Source of the DNA: a bacterium SCSIO 12844
GTDB taxonomy: Bacteria > Pseudomonadota > Gammaproteobacteria > Francisellales > Francisellaceae
Direction: 5' to 3'
Length of the DNA stretch: 64,000 nucleotides
Assembly (NCBI GenBank): GCA_024397935.1
Contig: CP073743.1
Coordinates: forward strand, 1,550,001 to 1,614,000
The notes below the pieces were generated by a model. That model did not search any database. It was not told the DNA's origin and was given only the letters and a program-made list of their open reading frames with translations. The first letter of the stretch is position 1; every line of letters starts with the position of its first letter. This document shows positions 39,169 to 47,058 of the stretch, piece after piece. The translations under genes were made by a program, and so were the position numbers.

Positions 39169-39181
39169 GGTACTTAGTATT
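39169..39181 (+). promoter_or_regulatory. Island dyad box upstream of the 184-aa gene
   Basis: GGTACTTAGTATT is a box variant with its second G 76 nt before the ATG at 39246. A TATATT hexamer follows at 39201-39206, 31 nt after that G. Weaker match than those at 36030 and 42913. Confidence 0.4.
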
Positions 39182-39245
39182 AAGTAATCCTCAATATATT
39201 TATATTACTATTCTACTTTTGTTGACTAAATATTAGGATTGTCTA

Positions 39246-39800
39246 ATGAGAGAGAAAAATAGAATTCAAAAGTGGATAGAACTATTTGAGAATTATTCAG
39301 AAAAAGTTAAACAAGAACAGAAACTAAAATCATTTGGTCAAAATATAAAAATTGAAGAAATTGAGCAGCATATTTTAGCAGATATACAAAAAATAATACA
39401 AGAAAATAATATTTCTTTAAAAGTTCGATGCTATGATGATACGGAAGTTGATAAACTTATTAATTTAGCTAGTTTTGGGGTGGTATTAAAACCTGATAAT
39501 TGGTTAATAAGAGCTACAATTTTACCTGAGGGCACTAACCCAAATAGGGATTTAATAAATCTGAATGATACAATTGAAGCTTTAAAAGATCAATATATAG
39601 ATGGCATTATAGCTCATAGAAGGATGGAAATAGCAATTGCTTCAGCAAAAGATAACTATCCATCAAGTTTATTTCTTAAAAATCAAAAAGGTAATCTCAA
39701 ACATTTAAGTGAGAAAACAAATCAAACTAATGGTCTATTCGGCATTATATCTGAATACTTAATTGGGGAGCCTGATTCTAAACCAGACCATAGTTTTTAA
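39246..39800 (+). CDS. Unknown 184-aa helical protein
   Basis: Not recognised. The protein is charged, begins with a probable coiled-coil/helix (REKNRIQKWIELFENYSEKVKQ), has a central segment VRCYDDTEVDKLINLASFGVVLKPDNWLIRATIL, and ends in a polar tail with LIGEPDSKPDHSF. There is no signal peptide or membrane helix. AGGATT precedes the ATG and an island dyad box variant lies 76 nt upstream, which groups it with the effector-like genes. No function is assigned. Confidence 0.5.
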   Translation: MREKNRIQKWIELFENYSEKVKQEQKLKSFGQNIKIEEIEQHILADIQKIIQENNISLKVRCYDDTEVDKLINLASFGVVLKPDNWLIRATILPEGTNPNRDLINLNDTIEALKDQYIDGIIAHRRMEIAIASAKDNYPSSLFLKNQKGNLKHLSEKTNQTNGLFGIISEYLIGEPDSKPDHSF

Positions 39801-39856
39801 CTTAAAGTGATTTATGAAACAAATAAAAATTAAGTTTTAATAAATGGTGATTAAAA

Positions 39857-40589
39857 GTGAAATATATAATAATGAAAACTAAAGAAGGTGATCGAAAATT
39901 ATTTGTAGTTAATGGAAAACCATTTTATATTTCAACAGGCAAAAATTCAGGTATGATTGATACTGCTTTTCCTGTTTTAGGTATTTCTGAAACATCTAAT
40001 CCACAAATTCAAGAGCCAATAGGATATATTATAAACCTATGGGAATTAGCAAAGATTATTCAGATACAGTGCGTGGGGCATTTGCTGATAATCAACTAGT
40101 TAAACTTTCTGAAACAGATTAACGTTTCCAAAATATGAAATACCTTGCAATTAGTGCATATATTAGTGGTGGTATTTGGGAGGATGAAACATTGATAAAA
40201 ATGACTGAACAGATTAAAAGTTTCAAGAATTATATCAAAGCTTGTTATTTGACTGTGTACTTGGTCATGAGGCTATTATGGAGATAGATTGTACAGAAAG
40301 TACTATTGAAAACTTTTCTAAAATAAATGATTGGCTATTAGAAAATGGTGCAAAAATTGTAAATCGTGGATTTCAGAAGGATAGATTATTGTTAAGAGAA
40401 TGTGAAGGAGGAGAACCAAGAGCCGAAAGTCTTTCTGATACAGATAGTTTTTTTCAAGTTATTTTAGAACCTCGTAGTGATACTCAAAGTAGAAAAACAC
40501 TTGAGCAAGATGCTAAAGAATATAGAAGCTCTAAGCGTGAAGGGTGTCCACCAGAACTTATTAACAGGTCATACATCAGAAAAGTCTAG
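39857..40589 (+). pseudogene. Decayed gene with two frameshifts and a stop, unknown family
   Basis: Three frames carry consecutive pieces of what looks like one protein of about 240 residues. The first, from ATG at 39857 (MKYIIMKTKEGDRKLFVVNG, then TGKNSGMIDTAFPVLGISE), runs to about 40020. After a one-base shift comes KPMGISKDYSDTVRGAFADN to a TAA at 40120-40122, which is followed in the same frame by RFQNMKYLAISAYISGGIWEDETL. A second shift near 40228 leads into LLFDCVLGHEAIMEIDC and on to the TAG at 40587-40589. Any one start gives only a fragment. The original function is unknown. Confidence 0.5.
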
Positions 40590-40653
40590 TAAACCTAGAG
40601 GGAAATATTGCTAGAATTTAATATTTAACCATATCAATAATAAACCTTAATTT

Positions 40654-40666
40654 GGTATTTTATTCT
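40654..40666 (+). promoter_or_regulatory. Island dyad box variant upstream of the 549-aa gene
   Basis: GGTATTTTATTCT followed by AAATTTTT resembles the box. A TAAAAT hexamer at 40691-40696 begins 36 nt after the second G, as at the better copies. The distance to the start codon is longer (107 nt), so only the promoter geometry, not the leader length, is shared. Confidence 0.4.
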
Positions 40667-40761
40667 AAATTTTTATATTTAATTTTGTTTTAAAATTCAT
40701 ATAAAGGTGGTTGCATCATTTATACAAAGCATTAAAAAATAAATCATGAGTTATAATAAGA

Positions 40762-42411
40762 ATGACAAATTTTACTTTTAAAGATAAAAACAGAGATTTT
40801 TTTATTAGTGTTTTATCAGAAGTGCCTGTTTTTCCTTTTCCTAATTTTAATGAAAGTTTAGCAAAAGAAGCATCTTATAGATTGTTAGATTATTACTTAA
40901 AAATGGGGCATTTAGAATCTGCTCTTTCATTAATGTATAAAATTAGCACATGGGATAGTGATGTTAACATTGATGAAAGTGGATATTTTAAGGATAGTAA
41001 ATCATTAATTGAATGTATAAATGGAAAAGATAATTTATACCAATATTTCTTAAAAAATATAGAACAATGTAATTTAGAGATAAGCGATCAAAAAAAAGAA
41101 AGATTAAGGAAATGTATAAAGCGTTTAGTTAATAAAGAGTTAGACCCACATTATGGTAAAGATTTTGAGCTATCCCAATCAGGGTATGAATCAACTTATA
41201 TTAATCTGTATTTGTCTAATTTAGCATTGTCGCTTGTCTTGCCTCAATCAGTTAGTATGGGGGGTGATTATACAACTGCCTCCTATGGTGGATTGCTGTA
41301 TGCATTTGGGGTATTTAGGCATTTGACTATGCTATGTCATCATGCAAAGCATAATGGTAGAGCTTCTGTTGAAGAGTATTTTAAAGATCACTGGGAAGAT
41401 ATGTTGCATCAAAGTCTATGGCTTACGTCAATTATATCATCTTATGCAAGCAAATCTCCTTTGTTAGGTGCTTACTTAACTTTGTTAGCCATGGGATGTG
41501 ATTTAATATCAGAGGGTATTAAAACATTAATTAATTATAAAAGTACTACTAAAAACTTAAAACAAACTGAAGATATAATTAAATCTTTAGAAAATAAGAT
41601 AGAGGAAGGTAAAATTACTCAAGATGAACATAATAATATTAGCAAGCAGCTTGTTGAATTAAAGCAATTAAAGTTAAAGCAGCAAATTCAAAAAGATCAT
41701 GTTCTTAATCATGGTATAACAAAAATGATTGATACAGCAGTTGTGATGTCAGCATGTATAACACTATCATTATTACCAATGACATGGCCTGCTGTTCTAA
41801 CAACAATTGGTGTAACTGTTGCTTTAAAAGTAATTGTTCCAAAAATTGGTCAGTATTTTCAAAATAAGTCAGAAAAAAAAGCTTATCTTACTTTTACAGA
41901 CGGTGATAAAGAGAAAGCTAGTTTAATACTAGGCTGGGATCGATTAAAATCTAAATTAGCAACAGAATTAATTAATCTAAAAAAAATAATTGATCCAGGC
42001 TCAATGAGTAGAATCAGTAAAATTAAACATCCAATTAATTTTTTATCAAATCAAATTAGGAAAAAAGTCAATAAACATAAACAAAATGAGTTTTGTATAA
42101 AATTAAAAAAATTAGAAACAGCAATGTATAAACTGCAAGATTTAGATTTTAACTCAATTAAAAATAAAGATTTACAAGAAATTTATAATGAATTACAAAA
42201 TGAAAAATGGTTTAAAAAATTTAAGAAAAATAGCCCTATTTTTAGTAAAATAATGCAGGGACAGGGCCTAAACAAAATTGGTAATTTAGAAATAGAAGAA
42301 AATATAATTAAAAATAATCTTGATAAAAAGCATGTGCCAAAACCATTTTTTGATTGTGATAAAGAAATTAATTACTATAATCCGTTGCAAATGGGTAGTG
42401 CATTTTACTAA
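40762..42411 (+). CDS. Large protein with membrane helices and a coiled coil, unknown
   Basis: Not recognised, 549 aa. The N-terminal 200 residues look globular (RLLDYYLKMGHLESALSLMYKI is a helical-repeat-like pair). Hydrophobic segments lie at about 165-190, 225-255 (IISSYASKSPLLGAYLTLLAMG) and 325-360 (MIDTAVVMSACITLSLLPM and the following stretch). Between them (about 262-318) is a charged coiled coil rich in Lys and Glu (TTKNLKQTEDIIKSLENKIEEG). The C terminus is basic and helical. The layout, membrane pairs flanking a coiled coil, is common in intracellular-pathogen effectors that target vacuole membranes, but this is only analogy. Confidence 0.5.
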   Translation: MTNFTFKDKNRDFFISVLSEVPVFPFPNFNESLAKEASYRLLDYYLKMGHLESALSLMYKISTWDSDVNIDESGYFKDSKSLIECINGKDNLYQYFLKNIEQCNLEISDQKKERLRKCIKRLVNKELDPHYGKDFELSQSGYESTYINLYLSNLALSLVLPQSVSMGGDYTTASYGGLLYAFGVFRHLTMLCHHAKHNGRASVEEYFKDHWEDMLHQSLWLTSIISSYASKSPLLGAYLTLLAMGCDLISEGIKTLINYKSTTKNLKQTEDIIKSLENKIEEGKITQDEHNNISKQLVELKQLKLKQQIQKDHVLNHGITKMIDTAVVMSACITLSLLPMTWPAVLTTIGVTVALKVIVPKIGQYFQNKSEKKAYLTFTDGDKEKASLILGWDRLKSKLATELINLKKIIDPGSMSRISKIKHPINFLSNQIRKKVNKHKQNEFCIKLKKLETAMYKLQDLDFNSIKNKDLQEIYNELQNEKWFKKFKKNSPIFSKIMQGQGLNKIGNLEIEENIIKNNLDKKHVPKPFFDCDKEINYYNPLQMGSAFY

Positions 42412-42642
42412 GTAGTTTTATAAAAAAGTACCCTTAAAGAACTTGAAGTAAGTTGTTGTAAGCCATGTGTTATATTTTAAACATAATAGATCCTTATAGT
42501 TTGTAATTTGGAGTTTTATACCAATTTTTAAATAAAATAATATAATAATTTATTTTTTTTTAAAATTTAATCATGAAATGACTTATTATTATGCATTTAT
42601 GTAAACTCCTATAGTTCATTGTAGTGTATAAACTAACTATGA

Positions 42643-42813
42643 AAATTTACTTACAAGCAAGTAGTGTTAGCTAGTCAGGGCTTTCGTTCAGAAGTAAGCC
42701 CTATTGATTTATCTTATGATAGCATTAGTAGATGGTTGAAAGACAGAAACTTTAGACCTAATGAAATTTGGTCTAGCACTTCAGAAATGATAAATAAGAA
42801 CCATGTATATTAA
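42643..42813 (+). mobile_element. Remnant of an IS4-like transposase N terminus
   Basis: The frame reads QVVLASQGFRSEVSPIDLSYDSISRWLKDRNFRPNEIWSSTSEMI and stops with TAA; there is no start codon in frame. The segment SYDSISRWLKDRNFRPNEIW resembles the SHD-x-[IV]-[ST]-RFL...LW block near the start of IS4-type transposases found in Legionella, Coxiella and Piscirickettsia. No DDE domain or inverted repeats remain. The rest of the 582-base gap (42412-42993) holds only AT-rich sequence and a dyad box near its end. Confidence 0.35.
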
Positions 42814-42912
42814 TTTATGGGAACCATTTCACTCTTAGTGGTTCAGTTAGTATTGTCCCAAAAAATCAGAAATATGTCATATGTTAATTAAAGAACTTAT
42901 TTGGTATAAATA

Positions 42913-42925
42913 AGTATTTTGTTCT
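42913..42925 (+). promoter_or_regulatory. Island dyad box upstream of the 386-aa gene
   Basis: AGTATTTTGTTCT followed by AATTTTTT has its G exactly 80 nt before the ATG at 42994 and matches the box at 36030 at 12 of 13 bases. A TATATT hexamer lies 28 nt after the G. Confidence 0.6.
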
Positions 42926-42993
42926 AATTTTTTAATGCTTGTATATTGTTATTATTTGCATCGAACTTAAACAAAAAATAAGGGGTTGCAAAT

Positions 42994-44154
42994 ATGTTAA
43001 GTGCAAAACAGTTTACTAATACAGTAAGAAAAGAAGTACAGTCAAGGGGTATACATACAGTTCCTAGATTACTACAAGTATTAAGAAATGAAAATATTGA
43101 GAATAAGAATGCATTTATGGATAGGCTACATATGGTACTTAAATTACATAATTCGCTAAATGAAGCTCATGTTTCTTACATAGAAAAGCATAATAATAGT
43201 AAAGATGAAAGTGATAAAGATTATATTAAATTATCTGTGGCACAATTGGCTTCAATGACAACTGCATCTGAACATATGCAAGAACATGACTTCGAGAAGG
43301 CAATACTTGAAGCTGAATTATCTGAAAATGATAAAGAGATTTATAATCAGCATATAACTGATCAATATATTAGATTATGTTCAAGGCAACTTTATATTCT
43401 ACCTCAAAATAAGAAAAAATCCCAACATTATGCAGTATCTAGTGCTTGTGAAAGAGTAAAAGAATTGCTATCGCCGCCATCTGATAAAAATGATGGTTGG
43501 AGCAAACTTGCTGAATACTTGGTGAGAGAGTTATCAGGTGGAAAAGAAGCTTTCAAAAGAGCTGTGCAAACTTATACTAATGAAATGACAGATGATCATC
43601 ATAAACCATATACGGATATTACTCCTGAAACCTCAGCAGGGAAATTTATATCGCACTGGGGGGTAGATACAAAATTGATTATTGAGCATGTTCAAAACTA
43701 TAGTGAACTTACTGATCAAGCTAAGAAAGAATTCAAGGTATGTTATCCTGATCAACAAGAACTCTTAGATATGCTTTTTAAAATGGGCTTAATTAATGAG
43801 GAAGAATATAAATCTCTTGGTGATTATGTTGATAATATGAGAGAGGTGATTATGTATGAAGAATCAGCAGAGAAAACACTATCTATAAACAAAGTTATTA
43901 AGGAATTAAATACAACTATAGAGTATTATGAAAATAAAACAGAAGGTGATAAAAGCAAAGGAATTATGACTTCTTCTGATAGTGATATACTTGTCGGATT
44001 AAAGGATTGTTATGAGCTTGTTACCAACATATTATTACGTTCATCTAAAAGCAATAGTATCCTAAGGCAGGAAGCTACTGAAGTCGACCATTTATTGAAA
44101 GAACAAATCCAACGCATTCATGAATTTAAACATGACAATGTTGAGTACAAATAA
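42994..44154 (+). CDS. Unknown helical 386-aa protein (putative effector)
   Basis: Not recognised. It is alpha-helical and charged throughout, with no signal peptide, membrane helix or Cys-rich motif. Notable segments are NTVRKEVQSRGIHTVPRLLQVL at the N terminus, a central DGWSKLAEYLVRELSGGKEAF, and a C-terminal helix pair (about 285-386) ending IQRIHEFKHDNVEYK. AAGGGG lies before the ATG. The dyad box is 80 nt upstream. The Fic-like gene follows after 49 nt and probably shares the transcript. Confidence 0.55.
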   Translation: MLSAKQFTNTVRKEVQSRGIHTVPRLLQVLRNENIENKNAFMDRLHMVLKLHNSLNEAHVSYIEKHNNSKDESDKDYIKLSVAQLASMTTASEHMQEHDFEKAILEAELSENDKEIYNQHITDQYIRLCSRQLYILPQNKKKSQHYAVSSACERVKELLSPPSDKNDGWSKLAEYLVRELSGGKEAFKRAVQTYTNEMTDDHHKPYTDITPETSAGKFISHWGVDTKLIIEHVQNYSELTDQAKKEFKVCYPDQQELLDMLFKMGLINEEEYKSLGDYVDNMREVIMYEESAEKTLSINKVIKELNTTIEYYENKTEGDKSKGIMTSSDSDILVGLKDCYELVTNILLRSSKSNSILRQEATEVDHLLKEQIQRIHEFKHDNVEYK

Positions 44155-44203
44155 CCAACTAAATAATAAATATCGCATATCCTATTAAGTTTTTGTGGGA
44201 TAA

Positions 44204-45150
44204 ATGATAGAAAGTGCTCACCGTAATGCAATGTATGTAAGAGGTGGAACAAATTATCATAAAACTAATAATACAGATTATAATGCTAAAAATAATATAA
44301 TGACGGGTTTTTACACTAATTTAAAAACAACCAGTGATGGCTTATTGTCTATAAATGATATTTTGAAGAACTTAAATAAAAAAATTTATAAAATAAGGCA
44401 AGCTGATATACAAAATATAAGTAGTAACATTGATAAAGAAATGGATATTATTATTAATTCATACCTTAAAACCAATCAAGAAAGAAAGTAGATTATTTTG
44501 AATATAGACGTAAATTGTTTAATCCAGATTTTGAAAAGTTAATTTCTGAAATTATTGAAGATTATGAAAAAGAAATAAACTTTTCTAAGGATGATGTATA
44601 TAAAAAAGAAGAAGCAATATATAGATTTTGCCGAACTTTAGAAATATTACATCCCTATCAAGATGGGAATTGTAGAGTTTTTAGTATGCTATTACATAAT
44701 GCTTTAAGAAGCCATAATGGCTTAGAGCCAATAGTGCAACTTAATCCGAATCTTATGGATAACCTAACATTTGTAGAGTTTCAAGATGCATATATGAAGC
44801 TTAATAAATTTATGGAATTACAATCAAATAAAGATGAATTTATAAAATGGCAAAATAAAATTGCTAAATATTATATTTCTAATGATGAAGATTATAATAA
44901 GAATATTATATTTGATGCAGGGGGTGATTATAAACACTTTGAGGAGCCCGTTATCTGTGAATCAGTATATGAATCAGAAGATGAGACACTAAACGAAGAC
45001 CTTATTAATAGTAATATTGATGATTTTGAACCGAAAACTAAATTAAAGTATTCTAGAAGCCAAAGTTATTCATATCCTAAGTTACCTTATAAAGATTTAG
45101 CTATTGAATTGAATGATCAACAGTCGTTATCATTTAATAATAGTAAATAA
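44204..45150 (+). pseudogene. Fic-like (AMPylase fold) gene with one frameshift
   Basis: A first frame from ATG 44204 (MIESAHRNAMYVRGG...) ends at TAG 44489-44491. The next frame continues smoothly from KVDYFEYRRKLFNPDF across that point to TAA at 45148-45150. The two pieces together give about 310 residues. The second contains ILHPYQDGNCRVFSMLLHNAL, the Fic active loop H-P-F-x-D-G-N-x-R, with Cys where Gly is usual after Asn, followed by LNPNLMD. The shift lies within a GAAAGAAAG run, so a sequencing indel or slippage is possible. As it stands, the Fic core lacks its N terminus and a good start. Confidence 0.6.
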
Positions 45151-45305
45151 TTGAAACCATCATCATGATTAAATTTTTAAAAAAACTAGGGTTTAGAAAT
45201 TCCTAATTGGCATAATGTTGATATTTAAGTTTTTGGTAATTGCAAGAAAACAGTATCTGAATATAGACGGTAATTCATAAATATACATAATTTTGGAGAT
45301 ATATA

Positions 45306-45785
45306 ATGAATGAAATAGTCAATGAAATAGTCAATATGGCCTACTATCAAAAGCAACCATTTAAACTAGATAAGGTGGTTAACAATACACAGTATTTATT
45401 TAAACAGATATGTGAGCAAGACTTATTACAATTAGCATTATTACATTCAAAAGGTTTTAATGTTCCATTTATTTTTTCTATTGATGAAATAGAAGCTATT
45501 CTAGATAGTGATGATATGATAAATGTATATAAATTTATTGATAAAAAAGAAAATATAATTGGTATGTTAGTATGCGAAATTAAAAATAATATATGTGAAA
45601 TCACGAATTTTGTTATTGATAAAAACTATCAATGTAATGGACTCGGAAAATTATTTATGAAAAAGTGTTTAAATACATTTTTTGTAAAATATAGCATATC
45701 AAATTTTGTATTAAGCGTAGTGAAATCCAATCGGAAAGCTTATCATTTGTATACGTCTTTGGGATTCAATCAAAAAATGAAATAA
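45306..45785 (+). CDS. GNAT-family N-acetyltransferase
   Basis: The 159-aa protein shows the GNAT core in its C-terminal half: beta4 ICEITNFVIDKNYQ, then the acetyl-CoA pyrophosphate loop Q-x2-G-x-G as YQCNGLGKLFMKKCL (about 112-126), and the last motif NRKAYHLYTSLGFNQ (Asn/Tyr-containing alpha4). The N-terminal 35 residues are extra and begin with a short repeat (NEIVNEIVN) coded by a 15-base duplication at the start. TTGGAG precedes the ATG. The substrate is unknown; it could be an antibiotic, a protein N terminus or a host target. Confidence 0.75.
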   Translation: MNEIVNEIVNMAYYQKQPFKLDKVVNNTQYLFKQICEQDLLQLALLHSKGFNVPFIFSIDEIEAILDSDDMINVYKFIDKKENIIGMLVCEIKNNICEITNFVIDKNYQCNGLGKLFMKKCLNTFFVKYSISNFVLSVVKSNRKAYHLYTSLGFNQKMK

Positions 45786-45840
45786 GCATTATATTACATT
45801 ATACCACAACTTTAAAAATGAATCTTAAACGGAACTATAT

Positions 45841-46251
45841 ATGAGCAAACAAAAAATAATGAGTGATATAATATTTATGGCTTTATTTAAAGTATATCCT
45901 GAACTTAAAAAGGATGATTTAACTATTGCTAAAAACTATTCAGTAGATGAAGATAAAGCTTTATTATTTTGATCTAGCCTTGGTGTCAAAATTAAATCAA
46001 TGTCTGGAGGTTGTTGGTTTAATTCTACTCTGTATGATATTGAAGGTTTAGAGTTTAACTCTCATATACACAAATATTATGAGTTTGGGCAAAATTTATT
46101 AAAATTACTCGGCTCTGAATGTAAAGAATATATTGAAAAAGACTTTCTTGAAAAACCAATGAAAGCTAAATGGTCTAAACAACAACTATTTGTTGATCCA
46201 AAAGATAAAGTTGCTAGTTACCATACATATCAACCAGAGGGTTTTAAGTAA
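45841..46251 (+). pseudogene. Small unknown gene interrupted by one in-frame TGA
   Basis: From ATG 45841 one frame runs 136 codons to TAA 46249-46251, broken only by TGA at 45970-45972 in the context KALLF-TGA-SSLGVKIK, where Trp would fit. Beyond it the frame includes SGGCWFNSTLYDIEGLEF and ends FVDPKDKVASYHTYQPEGFK. An ATG at 46000 would give the last 83 residues alone, without a ribosome site. Family not recognised. It is either a pseudogene from a single TGG-to-TGA change or a readthrough gene, like the VOC gene at 38593. It is the last gene of the island, convergent with rsmJ. Confidence 0.5.
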
Positions 46252-46268
46252 CCTTTAAGACCAATACA

Positions 46269-47045
46269 TCACCTAGCATAAATATCAAACCGATTCGATT
46301 TACCAGTCAGGCTTGAAGAAGGTTTTTTCTCATTCAAATAAGGTCCTGATGCAGGGCGTTTAACAACGACTTTATTAGCACTTTGAGTGGCAATATTAAA
46401 TAATTGTTCATTATTCCATTGATTATCATGATTATCATGATGTAGTGTTTGTAGTATCTGCATTTCTTTTTGTACTTTGGCTGACTTTTTACTTTGCGGA
46501 AACATAGGATCCAAATAAATAATATCACTATGTTCACTGTAGCGCGAAATAAGATCAACTGCATCACCATAAAGTAGCGTAATATGCTGGGTAATTGGAT
46601 GAGTTTGAGGGTTGTCTTCAGCTCTAAATAATGCATCTCGTAATAAAAGATAGACAATTAAATTTCGCTCTATTGCTATGATGTCATGTCCGCGTGATGC
46701 TAACTGAAATAGATCGCTGCCAAAACCTGCTGTAGCATCAATAATATTTAACTTTTCTTTTGAGCGACCTTCAATTGCTTTGACAAGCATGGTTTTTGTT
46801 GGATCAAAAAAAATGCGGTGAAATACTTTACCACGATTAAAATTAACAGCATAAGATTGTTCAGTAGGTTGATGATGCAGTGTTAAATTTTCATCAATAA
46901 ACTCTAAAATAAATGGTGCTTGTGTTTTAACCTGTCCAATAAAAATTTGCTCAGTTAATAATTTTTGATCTAAACCATCGGTAACATCATCAAAAAAATC
47001 CATGTCATCTTTTTCATGAGGAATAAACTGTATTTTACTATCCAT
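46269..47045 (-). CDS. rsmJ: 16S rRNA (guanine1516-N2)-methyltransferase
   Basis: RsmJ methylates G1516 of 16S rRNA using SAM. The 258-aa protein has the SAM loop IIDATAGFGSDLFQLASRG (about 101-119), the acidic strand IIAIERN, and the catalytic block DIIYLDPMFPQSKKSAKVQKEMQIL, all characteristic of the YhiQ/RsmJ family. It ends RFDIYAR then TGA, showing TGA is a normal stop right at the island border. It lies downstream of xerC on the same strand (13 nt). Confidence 0.93.
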   Translation of the reverse strand: MDSKIQFIPHEKDDMDFFDDVTDGLDQKLLTEQIFIGQVKTQAPFILEFIDENLTLHHQPTEQSYAVNFNRGKVFHRIFFDPTKTMLVKAIEGRSKEKLNIIDATAGFGSDLFQLASRGHDIIAIERNLIVYLLLRDALFRAEDNPQTHPITQHITLLYGDAVDLISRYSEHSDIIYLDPMFPQSKKSAKVQKEMQILQTLHHDNHDNQWNNEQLFNIATQSANKVVVKRPASGPYLNEKKPSSSLTGKSNRFDIYAR

Positions 47046-47058
47046 TTGTTATCCTTAT

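Noticed and set aside
45190-45273. Possible gene remnant (LEIPNWHNVDI, TAA, VFGNCKKTVSEYRR) whose end resembles FEYRR near 44500
   Set aside because: Too short, no start or ribosome site, and the shared bases (GAATATAGACG) are few; chance in AT-rich DNA cannot be excluded.
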